Under the pieces are notes generated by a model, which did no database searches, was not told the DNA's origin, and saw only the letters and a program-made list of their open reading frames with translations. A DNA stretch of 64,000 nucleotides. Origin: Verrucomicrobiia bacterium (GTDB lineage Bacteria; Verrucomicrobiota; Verrucomicrobiia; Opitutales; Cerasicoccaceae). Location: positions 124,001 through 188,000 of the forward strand of contig JAUIHT010000007.1 in assembly GCA_030432235.1 (NCBI GenBank), read 5' to 3'. Within the stretch, counting starts at the first letter, position 1. Each line of letters starts with the position of its first letter. This document shows, piece by piece, positions 43,270 to 52,237 of this stretch. The position numbers were made by a program, and so were the translations under genes.

Positions 43270-46005
43270 TTACTGATAATTAATCAGCCTCAATCGGTAG
43301 AAGGATTGACCATCAAGAAGAGAAATAGGAATTCGGTGCTCGCCTTCAGAATTTACACTCAATTCATACGAAACCGGTTGCCAGCTTTCAGGCGACAAAT
43401 CCGGAGAACTCTCAACCAGAGAATCAATGTCCGTGCGCGAAGGCGTAAAGCAGAATTCAAGCGATGACGCCATACCCACTAAATGGGGGCTTGCAGGAGT
43501 TTGATCGGCAAAGCGAGGATCGCCACCGAACACATATTCAATGAAATTGTTCTTACCGTCGCCATCCGGGTCCGACGATAGAGAGGATATTGGAGATTCG
43601 ACACTATCGAAATGTTCCATGAGCCAATCCAGGTAGGGTTGACGTGCCGTCACTGCGAGATCGTCGAGCACCGTTGCCGTGGCGGCACCCCCATGCTGAG
43701 TGATTTTCAAACGTGAAAATCGATTCAAATCAGGGTTAGCAAATGGAAAGTCGTTGAGGACGGAATCGCCATCGACCAGCAAATTCCAAGTTTTTGAGTC
43801 ATAGTCCAGCTCGACCTTAAAATCATACCAGGCATCTTCTGTTAGTTCCGTTGAAGTAACCGACCAATTGTCCAGTAGTCCGTTAAAAGCACTGAGAAGC
43901 CCATCCTCATTGACCATTAAAAGAGCCGCGGATTTGATCGGCTGATTGAGAGTCGGCAATGAACCACGGCTGAGTTTACCTGAAAACTCAACCGTAACGA
44001 ATGGGGCGCGTTGAACTCCCCAGTAGGCTTCGACGGCGGTGGTTTCATCGGTCTGATAAAACGCCAATCCCTGGCTGCCGCCATTGCCAACGCCTGTGTC
44101 GACGGTGGCGCTCCCGGATAGGGTTCGCCATGCGAATTGGTTCGCGATAGCGCCGAGTTGATAGGGTCCGGACTCGAAATCCGCTGACCAATTTCGCGTT
44201 CCCTCTGCAGTCCCCTGCAAACCAAAAACGGGGTCAGGCGTCAGTGGATCCGTGTTCCATAGTCTTTCCTCGGCATCCCAGAGGCCATCGCCATCGTGAT
44301 CGGGGTGCCAGCGATTCGATTCACCCGCCTCGACAACACCATCGTAGAGAATGTCCTCGCTGGAATTGGTCAGGCCATCCCGGTCATCATCCCAGTCGTC
44401 GGGTGCAATCTCTACCGCAATGGTCTCACGAGCCTCCACGTTACCAGCGGATACCGACACCATAATTCGGTAAAGCCCAGGGGTGGAAAATCGGGCAGAC
44501 ACCTCAGCAGTATCGTTGGCCGACCATTGAACGGCCCCCGGGCCTTCCAGTTGTTCCCACTCGTAGCTCAAAGGCAATACCGTGGAATGAGAAGCAGCCA
44601 CAGCCAGCACGAGTGCGTCCCGAATATTGATGGAACCTGGCGCATCTATTGAGTGAATAACCGGTGGTTCGCCGACCACGATCTCAACGACTTCAGAGGC
44701 TACCGGTCCCTCAGGTGTTTGCAGGGCCAGACTGACACTGTAGTTGCCATTTTCAGAATATTGGTGCGTTACCGAGACCCCATTTGCTTCAGTGCCATCA
44801 CCAAAGTTCCATGAATAGCCGGTGATCTCGCTCCAGGGAGCGATTGACGAAGCTGCATCGAAGGAGACCGTTCCCCGGTTGAAAGCGGAATCACTGGTAA
44901 ACGCAAAACGAGCCTGCGCAGTTGGAAGACCGACTTCGCTAAGCATATAGTCGTGCGGGTCCAAGAGAAAATCGCCATCCGTCTCTGTAACGCGTTCCGC
45001 AGTCATAGCAGCAGAATAATAGATATCCAGATCGCCGAGATAGGCCGGCCCAAATGAAATGCCCCAAAACAAATCATTCGCGAAATTGCCGGTGAACTGA
45101 TTCCGGGTGTCCAGCTGACTAAACTGTTCATAATCGTCCATCATGCGCCAGACGATGAGCTGCGCCTCCCGGGAAAGGAAAGACTGCGGTTCGTTTAAGA
45201 GCGCATTGACGCATTCGGTGAAGACGGCCAAATCGTCACCGGATTCCAAACGTGTTTCCCAATCCTCAGCCGCGGCTTTAGCCTCAGCGTATGCTCCCGG
45301 CTCAGCTGGTGTTCTATTCTCCAGTAACCAGTCGATAGCGAGGCGCTTGGTGGAATCGGGCGCGACCTGATGACCACCTGAAAATGAATAATCCTGAACA
45401 ATGACACCGAAAGTCTCAAGATACCAACGATCCTGGGAACGGTAGTATAAGGCACCGGTATCGGAGCTGCCAGTCGTCCGGGCAACCAATAACCCAGGTG
45501 CAAAACGGTCATAATTATTGTACTGAGCCCCCAGCCATCCGCCCATGGGAAGAACGCCTGTGATGTGAGGACGGTAAAATTTGGTCATGTCGTAGCTCCC
45601 CCATCCTCCGCCGGAGAAACCAGCAGCATAAACGGCCGTGGGGTCATAATTGAGCCGCTGCATCACGTCACGCAGGACAGCATGAACATTTGGATAAATA
45701 TACCGGTAGGAAAGGTTGTTTTTGCTGTCCAACAAACCGATCACGATGACCTGCTTCTCCTCGGCCACCGTCTGGAAGTTTGAGACCATTCCTCCACCGC
45801 CCGGCGCAAGCGTGAAAAACAAAGGCAGCGGATCCCCTGTCGCTGAATAACCTGATGGCAGGTAGATATCGTATTTTTCATCAGGCCACAACAGGGTCGA
45901 AACGGTGCCTCGCTCCCCAGGCCCGACAGGGAAATCGAGGTCAATCCCCTGAAGGGAAGCGTACAATGTGATTTGGGCAACAAACAGCAAGATTTTAGAA
46001 TACAT
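43270..46005 (-). CDS. secreted esterase/PHB-depolymerase-like protein with PKD and laminin-G-like domains
   Basis: A 911-residue secreted protein. After a signal-like N-terminus (SKILLFVAQITLYASLQG) comes an alpha/beta-hydrolase domain: LPLFFTLAPGGGG and AVYAAGFSGGGWGSYDM, in which GFSGGG is the esterase serine motif; the likely catalytic histidine is in SFSGGHQVAP. Next are a PKD domain at about residues 365-445 (SYEW-like YSWNFGDGTEANGVSVTHQYS) and a second Ig-like domain (YEWEQLEGPGAVQW), a calcium-repeat-type stretch (HPDHDGDGLWDAEE) and a laminin-G-like domain (WYDFKVELDYDSKTWNLLVDG). The C-terminus (FIEYVFGGDPRFADQTP) is a verrucomicrobial tail. Probably cleaves a polysaccharide ester or polyester outside the cell. 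Confidence 0.8.
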   Translation of the reverse strand: MYSKILLFVAQITLYASLQGIDLDFPVGPGERGTVSTLLWPDEKYDIYLPSGYSATGDPLPLFFTLAPGGGGMVSNFQTVAEEKQVIVIGLLDSKNNLSYRYIYPNVHAVLRDVMQRLNYDPTAVYAAGFSGGGWGSYDMTKFYRPHITGVLPMGGWLGAQYNNYDRFAPGLLVARTTGSSDTGALYYRSQDRWYLETFGVIVQDYSFSGGHQVAPDSTKRLAIDWLLENRTPAEPGAYAEAKAAAEDWETRLESGDDLAVFTECVNALLNEPQSFLSREAQLIVWRMMDDYEQFSQLDTRNQFTGNFANDLFWGISFGPAYLGDLDIYYSAAMTAERVTETDGDFLLDPHDYMLSEVGLPTAQARFAFTSDSAFNRGTVSFDAASSIAPWSEITGYSWNFGDGTEANGVSVTHQYSENGNYSVSLALQTPEGPVASEVVEIVVGEPPVIHSIDAPGSINIRDALVLAVAASHSTVLPLSYEWEQLEGPGAVQWSANDTAEVSARFSTPGLYRIMVSVSAGNVEARETIAVEIAPDDWDDDRDGLTNSSEDILYDGVVEAGESNRWHPDHDGDGLWDAEERLWNTDPLTPDPVFGLQGTAEGTRNWSADFESGPYQLGAIANQFAWRTLSGSATVDTGVGNGGSQGLAFYQTDETTAVEAYWGVQRAPFVTVEFSGKLSRGSLPTLNQPIKSAALLMVNEDGLLSAFNGLLDNWSVTSTELTEDAWYDFKVELDYDSKTWNLLVDGDSVLNDFPFANPDLNRFSRLKITQHGGAATATVLDDLAVTARQPYLDWLMEHFDSVESPISSLSSDPDGDGKNNFIEYVFGGDPRFADQTPASPHLVGMASSLEFCFTPSRTDIDSLVESSPDLSPESWQPVSYELSVNSEGEHRIPISLLDGQSFYRLRLINYQ

Positions 46006-46253
46006 GGCTAGGGTATGCTCTCAGTTTCTTTTGATATCACAAGAAAATTGGATACGAGAACGGCGTCTCCACGCACAACCGAGCACTTTTAAGACGGCAT
46101 CCGACATTCAAATAAACTGGCGTAGTCACGGAACCTGTCGTCTGTGCGCTCTGACAGTAGAGAAGCGAAGGCGAAGTACTCAGGCTCCAAGAGACACACA
46201 TCCACACAAAACGCTAATCATAGAGGTTACTCCAATTTCTAGGATACTAACTA

Positions 46254-46915
46254 TCAGACTAATAGATATACCGCATAAGGCTTTGTCACACCATTAGGCA
46301 TTTCAATAGACAGTGGAAATCGTGTATGCCCCCGTATTGCTGGGTTTTGGGGATGAACACTATGGATGTACTGCCCAGGACGTTTTCCTGGATTCAGCTC
46401 ATAGGGCGGTAAAGCAACATCATTCGTTTTTGGCCCAACCACAACGTTGTAGGAGGCGTCCGTACTGATGTTCATCTCTTTCCAAACCGATTCGCCACCA
46501 ATGGGCCATACCAGCATTCTCGGCTCTACAGTTACGAAAGCTGGAATATCAGTTTCTAAAGTAAGTCGTGCTGTAGGATGCCCTGGCTCATCCGTGGTTA
46601 CGGAAATACTTTTACGCTGGAAACCGGTACGGCCTTCAACCGAAAAAACCGCTTTCAATTCACCTGCCTCCCACGGGAGCAAATGTCCTTTTATCCAATT
46701 TAGCTACGGTACAACCACAACTGGACTGAGCGGATAATATCGTAACCATCTCGTTACAGTATTGGTAAAGCTGAACAAACCAATCACCTCCGCCTGCCCT
46801 ACATCCGCCGGGACTTTCAGGTGCATACTCCTCCATTCCAGCTCAGCTACGGATACGAGCGGTATAAGCAATATACAGAGAAAAGAGAACGTCTTATAAA
46901 GAATGTTTGTCTCAT
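46254..46915 (-). pseudogene. DUF1573 protein, broken by frameshifts
   Basis: Reading the minus strand from about 46915, a signal-like stretch (ILYKTFSFLCILLIPLVSVA) is followed in the same frame by ADVGQAEVIGLFSFTNTVT, then the frame must shift to read SSCGCTVAKLDKRTFAPV and shift again to read WEAGELKAVFSVEGRTGFQ and onward to 46254. Together they spell the DUF1573 pattern, whose hallmark is the CGCT cysteine pair. Each frame alone contains stops, so the gene is broken, unless the sequence has errors. An apparent 142-residue open frame at 46254-46682 is only its 3' third, and starts at a TTG. Confidence 0.7.
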
Positions 46916-47360
46916 CAGAATTTCAAGTAATTCACTATTTTAATCTATAAATCGATACTTAAGCAAGATAGTGTTCGGACGGTTCTCCCCGTACCAGATG
47001 TAGACGGCGGCGTTATCCTTCATGAGAAACGCTTGCCTAGATCATCCAATGGCGTTGATTTTTGTCAAAACATAACCTGGTGAGTCGCATGGCTTAGCCC
47101 CTTTTGCGGAAGAAACTCGCTGACTTGAGTGCTGTGGGCAGATTCCAAGGTTGCCGGGCAACAGCGGATGGCGGAGGCGGGACCTTTCGTTGCCATGTTC
47201 GAATGATTAGGGGGCAGTCAAGTGTGGCATCAGTCTCCAAGAAGCTCGCTACGGTGCATAAACATACGTTACCTGGCATGCCTTTCGCAACGGTTGCAAC
47301 TATTCTAACCGATTCACGGAGAACGGGCCCCAAGCCGAATACTCTTCGACCCCATAAGAG
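46916..47360. other. intergenic stretch without recognisable gene
   Basis: No convincing gene. Small open frames on both strands between 46940 and 47360 have no family signal, including a 27-codon frame at 46940-47023 minus with a readable protein-like segment (AAVYIWYGENRPNTILLKY). The mixed base composition and neighbouring frameshifted gene suggest decayed sequence. Confidence 0.5.
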
Positions 47361-47828
47361 TCAGTTCTTTTCTGGCTCGACGACATATTTCCTGGGGTCC
47401 GGCATGGAGCCGTCTTTCAGAATGAGGCGATGAATAATTACCTTTGCCTTAACTGGTTCTCCAACGGGTAATCCCTTTTCCGCAACACCAGTGTGATCAA
47501 TGGGCATTACTATTTCCCGACTTTCCTCAGCAACCAATTCAGAAGTCTTGGGTTGCTCTGAGTTGGGCTTGGTTGGATCGACTCCTTTTCCACCTCCGAC
47601 TAGCCAGCCAGCCCGTTGCCCGACTACCCGACCTTGAGCATCCACCAGCACGACCCAGCCGCGCATTCCAGTTACCGGCTGGTCGAAACTATTTTTGGCC
47701 TGAATACGGACAAGGGACTTATCCGGCGTCGATTCGGGAGCGGCCGTTGTAATCTCGACCTGCCCCGTTAGCAGTTGGGTCATGAAAAACATTCCAACCC
47801 CAAAAGAAATATAGATTCTGGATATCAT
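47361..47828 (-). CDS. hypothetical exported protein
   Basis: A 155-residue protein with a hydrophobic N-terminus (IYISFGVGMFFMTQLLTGQ) that may be a signal peptide, then a small beta-rich domain. Readable phrases are LVRIQAKNSFDQPVTGMRGWVVLVDAQGRVVG, given here as the pattern at about residues 40-70, and VVGQRAGWLVGGGKGVDP, and the end EPVKAKVIIHRLILKDGSMP. It resembles the small exported proteins with an immunoglobulin-like fold that accompany DUF1573 genes in verrucomicrobial genomes, but I cannot name it. It ends in a charged tail (KYVVEPEKN). Function unknown. Confidence 0.6.
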   Translation of the reverse strand: MISRIYISFGVGMFFMTQLLTGQVEITTAAPESTPDKSLVRIQAKNSFDQPVTGMRGWVVLVDAQGRVVGQRAGWLVGGGKGVDPTKPNSEQPKTSELVAEESREIVMPIDHTGVAEKGLPVGEPVKAKVIIHRLILKDGSMPDPRKYVVEPEKN

Positions 47829-47921
47829 TGTATTTTAAAGCTCTAATTTTACGTAGCAAATAAAAGCAAAGTACTCAAAGCAAATCATAGTTAACGGTTC
47901 CAAGCCCACAGATAATCATGC

Positions 47922-50237
47922 CTAGAAGTTCTCATTCTCACTGGGACGATACTCCCATGTGTCTGTGCTCGCATGATAAACCCAGACAGAGCCAACACTA
48001 TCCAGGTAAAAGTATGCCCATGAGTTCTCTCCATCAAAATACTGCCAGGGGTACACAGACGCACTGGTCCATTGCCATCCATCAATATCAGAATAGGACC
48101 ATATGTTTCGGCTATCATTGCCCGACGCGTAGATGAACCCTAACTTCAGATGATAAACCCATGAATTGTCCTGAGTAGAAATAAAATACCAGCCATACCA
48201 ATCAGAAAATCGCGTAGTCTCATTCACATATGCACCCTGCAACAGCGCATCTGAAGAAGCACTCTCGCCATCGGTGGCTGATAAAAAGTAAATGCCATCT
48301 TGAGACTCCGAACCACTGACTCGGATAAATTGTCCCGTCGGCATCTCGCCCAACTTTGATATGCCAAGCCTGCCTCTTGAGCCCCAAAAAGGCTCCTTGC
48401 GCTGAATCGCCGTCATAGGGCGCGTCCCGCGAGCCGTGCCATCACTCACCCATAATTGCCGGTCAACATTATCACTTGAGAAGCTAAAGACGAGTGTGTT
48501 TCCAATCACACCATGGATGTTATGATCACTATAAACGCCCTCTTCAACGATCTGCTTGATACGTCTCGTACCCGCTGGTGTACCATCTGTCCTCCACAGG
48601 GCAAAGCCTCCAGCTGAACCTCGATTCCAGTTTAAAGAGGTGAAGTAGGCAAACCTGCTTCCGGCTATATAGAATAATCCCTCGTTTGAGTCTTCACCAG
48701 GAATGGTATCTGCCAGCAATGCCGTACCCTCTTCCGTTAAATCTGTCGCCCACAATTCTCGACCATGGATGCCGTCGTCAAGCCACAGCAGATAGCGACC
48801 ATTAAGGAGTACTGGTTCATTTACGTCTGAATTAATCCTCGGAATCGATACGTTCCCCAGAGTTCGAGTGCCCGACAAAGTCCCATCCGTTACCCATGTG
48901 GATCCTTGCTCGCCGTTGGAGATGCCAAATAAGGCATGCCCATCTACCGCCTCGAAAGTACCCGGGTAACTCTGATCATTATCGGGGTCTAAATCCTTAA
49001 GCAGCTGGGTGCCTTTGGGGGTTCCATCTGTTACCCAGAGGTCCATTCTATAAACAAAGATTATCCGGTCTTCCAAGACATAATAAGAATCACGGGCCAA
49101 AAAGCTCGCCCGACCGTTCGAAAGCAGCTCATAAGTACCCTCAGGTGTTCCGTCTGTCCTGACTAAGGCTGTAATAAAGTCAAAAAAAGTAACGTATTTA
49201 CGTGTGTTAAATAGTAAAACACCCCCAATTTCGTAAGCAGGCGAATAAGGCAATCGACCTCTGAGTACCTCGCGAGTGCCTTCTGCCGTACCATCAGTAG
49301 ACCAAACAATAACGTTACTTTGAAACTTGAAATCCTTATGAATGACCAGCGCGTATTTGCTTGTTTTACCGTAAGACTGTATACTCCATTCATCACTTAG
49401 AGCATTAATAGCTTCTATTTTCTCTGTACCTTCAGCAGTTCCATCTGTCGTCCATAATTCTGCCCCTTCTTCACCGTTAGGAATTGGAAAAATATAATGA
49501 CCGTTTACTTCGGTAACCGTATGTTTGTAACCGTCACCATTATCATTTCGGCCTGGATTACCATTGCTCAGATCCATAACTAGCTCGGTCGTCTCCTCAG
49601 TACCACCAGATTTCCACAAGGCCGTGCCTCCTTCTTCCGTGGGCAACAAGAAAAGAATATATTCACCGTTTCCACCTAAATAGAAATAGGATTTAACCTC
49701 ATTCGCTATTACGGTGGTCCCCTCCTGGGTGCCATCACTAGCCCATAGATCGTATGGCCCATATTCCATATCCTGGGTTGAAAAGATCAGCATACCTTCC
49801 AAATCAACCAAACCGTCGATATATCTATAGGTTTCAACAGCCCGGACCAACGCGATAGTCCCCGCTTCAGTCCCATCGCTTACCCAGAGGTCATACGCTT
49901 TTCCATTTGAATAACCGTAGCCAGAAATCAGCAAATAGTCACCTAAGTCCGCCACCAGTTCCTTCTTCAGGGGAATATCAATCGACACATTATCGTTCGG
50001 AGTGCCGTCCATCAGACCAAAACCACCTATTGCACCAACCCTTGAAGAAGATGTTTCGATGAGCGCATAACGTCCATTCATGACTTCCCCCGCGAAGTAG
50101 TAGTCTAAATCCGCGTTCGATCTGTCACGCGTAAGCCTTTCAAGTCGCAAACTCTCCGCCGCTGACAGATTCGCAGACACGAAGATAAGCGTACAAAGTA
50201 ACGTGATGTAATGATTTTTTAGCGATGGGCGTTTCAT
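47922..50237 (-). CDS. secreted ELWxTDGTxxGT-repeat propeller protein with Trp-rich C-terminal domain
   Basis: A 771-residue protein with a signal peptide (YITLLCTLIFVSANLSAAES). The body has eleven repeats of the ELWxTDGTxxGT type, for example LWVSDGTEAGT, LWASDGTQEGT, LWTTDGTAEGT, LWVTDGTPKGT and LWVSDGTARGT, with two variants (LWKSGGTEETT, LWATDLTEEGT), about 45-65 residues apart. This is the pattern of a surface beta-propeller. The last 100 residues are rich in Trp and Tyr (GWYFISTQDNSWVYHL, GWQWTSASVYPWQYFD, NSWAYFYLDSVGSVWVY), a C-terminal domain I know from Opitutales surface proteins. Function is unknown, probably adhesion or carbohydrate contact. It lies downstream of the displaced Rhs cassettes. 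Confidence 0.78.
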   Translation of the reverse strand: MKRPSLKNHYITLLCTLIFVSANLSAAESLRLERLTRDRSNADLDYYFAGEVMNGRYALIETSSSRVGAIGGFGLMDGTPNDNVSIDIPLKKELVADLGDYLLISGYGYSNGKAYDLWVSDGTEAGTIALVRAVETYRYIDGLVDLEGMLIFSTQDMEYGPYDLWASDGTQEGTTVIANEVKSYFYLGGNGEYILFLLPTEEGGTALWKSGGTEETTELVMDLSNGNPGRNDNGDGYKHTVTEVNGHYIFPIPNGEEGAELWTTDGTAEGTEKIEAINALSDEWSIQSYGKTSKYALVIHKDFKFQSNVIVWSTDGTAEGTREVLRGRLPYSPAYEIGGVLLFNTRKYVTFFDFITALVRTDGTPEGTYELLSNGRASFLARDSYYVLEDRIIFVYRMDLWVTDGTPKGTQLLKDLDPDNDQSYPGTFEAVDGHALFGISNGEQGSTWVTDGTLSGTRTLGNVSIPRINSDVNEPVLLNGRYLLWLDDGIHGRELWATDLTEEGTALLADTIPGEDSNEGLFYIAGSRFAYFTSLNWNRGSAGGFALWRTDGTPAGTRRIKQIVEEGVYSDHNIHGVIGNTLVFSFSSDNVDRQLWVSDGTARGTRPMTAIQRKEPFWGSRGRLGISKLGEMPTGQFIRVSGSESQDGIYFLSATDGESASSDALLQGAYVNETTRFSDWYGWYFISTQDNSWVYHLKLGFIYASGNDSRNIWSYSDIDGWQWTSASVYPWQYFDGENSWAYFYLDSVGSVWVYHASTDTWEYRPSENENF

Positions 50238-50334
50238 GGGGAAAATTGCGACTAAGAATGAGCGATTTTATGATAATTTCGAGCCTAATTCAAGATATCT
50301 TCCTACTCGATGCCTTATTGTTCAAGCACCGCCC

Positions 50335-50472
50335 CCTACATCCCGGCCAATAGCGTCATCAAACATTAATAATATTGGCATGGCCGCTTACGATCCCCCC
50401 TCTCTTACGATCTCTCCCAATATGGCATGAATATCTCCAACATGCTAAGGTTGAGGTTACAAGGGTTCATGA
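50335..50472. repeat. cassette-boundary repeat, copy 1
   Basis: A 138-bp segment related to 52096-52236. Its right 56 nt (50417-50472) match the element at 52181 and 54154 with three mismatches. The left part, read on the minus strand, codes for MFDDAIGRDVGGGA, then a stop, echoing the toxin tail of copy 2. It lies 13 bp after the stop of the gene at 50486. Confidence 0.88.
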
Positions 50473-50485
50473 CTCGTTTAATACA

Positions 50486-51154
50486 CTACTGCCCTAACGC
50501 CTCTTTTTCTTTCAACAAGGCTTCGTACTCTTTATAAATCGCCGATTCCTCAAATTCCTTCTGTAAAACCTCCGGCCTGGTTTTAAATATTTTTTTCCCA
50601 AACGAGAAACTTAATAGGATTGATCCATCAGGCAACACACTAGGCACTACGTAATAATAATCCACCAGTATGCCATGAACTGCGTACCACATACTATAAC
50701 CTGATGGTAAATCAATTTTGGCAAGAGATGAACGACGCTCCTCAGACAAATTCGAGAAAAAAACAAACTCCATACCATCCGGAAGAAAAGGACTAATTTC
50801 CTTTATGTAATCATCTAGAGAGTAGACTCCTTTGAACGCATGAGGGATTCTGGCATCAGCCAATATTTCCTCATAGGCTGCTATTTTATCTTTAAAAATT
50901 TCATCAATTACTTTCAAACGAATCTCGTCAATCTTGCTATCAGTATCCTCCTCTGAATTTTTTGAAACATCTAATCCAATATCTTCAGCAACTGGCCACA
51001 AGAAACCCTCCGTACTCAAGCCAATGAAAGGATAGTAGGCAATATATAACAGATCTCCTTTAGCAACATCTTCGGAAGCAACAAAACCGTTAGCAGTTTC
51101 TCCGTATGTGCGAATCAAGAATAAAAAGACGAAAAAAGCTGGCAGTATTTTCAT
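50486..51154 (-). CDS. exported partner protein of Rhs tip, paralogue 2 (immunity candidate)
   Basis: A 222-residue protein with a signal peptide (ILPAFFVFLFLIRTYG) and no recognisable family. It is a paralogue of the protein at 54182: both have DLLYIAYYPFI/KMYIAYEPFI, IRLKVIDEI/IRLKVLDNI, GVYSLDDYIKEISPFLP/GVFTLPQFINELRPLLP, and a DIPIG/DLPSG-YYYV-GSILLSFSFG/GEILLGFSAG ending. It starts 1 nt after the end of a truncated toxin tail that matches the last 60 residues of the main Rhs tip. This conserved tip-plus-partner order suggests that the protein is the cognate immunity or accessory factor acting outside the cytoplasm. Confidence 0.75.
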   Translation of the reverse strand: MKILPAFFVFLFLIRTYGETANGFVASEDVAKGDLLYIAYYPFIGLSTEGFLWPVAEDIGLDVSKNSEEDTDSKIDEIRLKVIDEIFKDKIAAYEEILADARIPHAFKGVYSLDDYIKEISPFLPDGMEFVFFSNLSEERRSSLAKIDLPSGYSMWYAVHGILVDYYYVVPSVLPDGSILLSFSFGKKIFKTRPEVLQKEFEESAIYKEYEALLKEKEALGQ

Positions 51155-51155
51155 A

Positions 51156-51401
51156 TTAATAATTTTGGTTTAGCCTTGTGGCTGTTGCGTCATTTTGAAT
51201 CCCGGTCGCCCAAATATTTCCAAGATAGCGGACATCACCTGATGTTCGATAGATTTCATGAATGGTATCACCATTACTCGTTTGTCCAATACCTGCTGGA
51301 TTAAGTGGATTTTGAAAGTATATAAAAATATTTCCATTGTAAGTGTCACGCGAAGATGGTACGCTGCAAGGCGTGCCCGGAGGGATGTTTGAGCGGGTGC
51401 C
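51156..51401 (-). pseudogene. truncated Rhs toxin tail (JAB/DUF4329-like tip, last 60 residues)
   Basis: The minus strand reads NGNIFIYFQNPLNPAGIGQ, then TIHEIYRTSGDVRYLGN and ends ATRLNQNY, matching the end of the main Rhs protein (KNIFIYFQNPRNFDTGLGR, YRTSGDVLYFGNLNG, VDRNY). The upstream 50 bp do not match and an in-frame stop lies at 51402-51404. There is no start codon, Rhs core or metal motif. It is a remnant of a displaced tip, followed at 1 nt by the partner gene at 50486. Confidence 0.8.
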
Positions 51402-51678
51402 TCATGGGCAGAGAAAACAGCAGAGGCCGTGTACTGGGGCGTTCTGACGATAAGGCATTATGGGCAATGCGCTCCTTCTGGGCCCAAGAAGCTGAACCTG
51501 GCGCAAAAACATGGCACCATACGTGCCAGGTTCTGCCGTTTCATTTCGCGAAGGGCTGGAGGCAAGTCGCTATCGAATCCGCAGAATCGATCTATTACTA
51601 CGATGGACAATTTCAGACGGAAAACTTCCAGACGCGATTATGGGTTTCAAAGAACAGAAAGTCTACAATTCATAGGAA
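51402..51678. other. unassigned spacer inside the displaced-cassette array
   Basis: About 280 bp between a toxin remnant and the 113-residue immunity gene. Rightward open frames cross it, but neither has a recognisable family, starting site or codon pattern. G+C is higher than on either side, which suggests a separately acquired fragment. Confidence 0.4.
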
Positions 51679-52020
51679 TCATACATCCTCATTTTTACTA
51701 TAACAGACAATCCTATCATAAACATTTAATGATGATATTTCCGATTTGGACACTGAAAAGCCCCTGAGTCTACAGTGTGCTGAATTCAAAAAGTCAGTCC
51801 AGCCATTCATCGTTTCATCAATCAGAAAATCTTGACCGCCATCTGTATGAATATGCAATTCAAATATCGCTGGCTCATTATAATATAATACAATATTAGT
51901 AATCCCGTTCCAGCTAATAAAAAAAGATTTTCTCTTTTTCGTCCAATGTGAAAAAGAGACTGTAACCCCTTGCTCCGAGGGAAGAATAAAAGCTTTATCT
52001 AGAAGAAAATCAAATATCAT
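51679..52020 (-). CDS. candidate immunity protein of displaced Rhs tip 3
   Basis: A 113-residue cytoplasmic protein, mostly beta (VTVSFSHWTKKRKSFFISWN, IVLYYNEPAIFELHIHTDGG) with a short C-terminal helix and no known family that I can name. It starts 5 nt after the stop of a 33-codon toxin tail at 52026, the spacing expected of toxin and immunity genes. Its own A+T-rich composition matches the rest of the array. It has no signal peptide, unlike the partner proteins at 50486 and 54182, so its toxin probably acts in the cytoplasm. Role inferred from position. Confidence 0.6.
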   Translation of the reverse strand: MIFDFLLDKAFILPSEQGVTVSFSHWTKKRKSFFISWNGITNIVLYYNEPAIFELHIHTDGGQDFLIDETMNGWTDFLNSAHCRLRGFSVSKSEISSLNVYDRIVCYSKNEDV

Positions 52021-52025
52021 GATTA

Positions 52026-52127
52026 TTAATAGTTTTCATAAATAGAATCATAGGCCGACTCTCCAACATAGCTGCCAAAGTATCCACCACCGACTCCTAC
52101 ATCCCGGCCAATGGCGTCATCAAACAT
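52026..52127 (-). pseudogene. Rhs toxin tail remnant 3 (33 codons)
   Basis: The minus strand reads MFDDAIGRDVGVGGGYFG and SYVGESAYDSIYENY before the stop. A stop codon stands directly before the ATG, so only the tail of a displaced toxin tip remains. The first 11 residues recur in repeat copy 1. It overlaps the left part of repeat copy 2 and is followed at 5 nt by an intact small gene. Confidence 0.6.
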
Positions 52128-52236
52128 TTATAATATTGGCATGACCCCTTATGGTTCCCTTATGGTTCCTTATGGCTCTCCCAATATGGCATGAATACCT
52201 CCAACATGCTAAGGTTGGGGTTGCAAGGGTTCATGA
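52096..52236. repeat. cassette-boundary repeat, copy 2
   Basis: A 141-bp segment matching copy 1. The right 56 nt (52181-52236) are identical to copy 3 at 54154-54209. It begins 1 bp after the stop of the 128-residue immunity gene. Its middle contains a short tandem repeat of CCCTTATGGTT/TCCTTATGGCT type. It marks the downstream end of cassette 2 and the start of tail 3. Confidence 0.92.
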
Positions 52237-52237
52237 G

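Noticed and set aside
46940-47333. Short minus-strand frames of 27 and 79 codons
   Set aside because: Too short, no family motif, and located in a visibly decayed stretch.
51356-51767. Two overlapping plus-strand open frames between cassette remnants
   Set aside because: They have Cys/Trp-rich translations but no family, start signal or conservation I can judge; kept only as an unassigned spacer.
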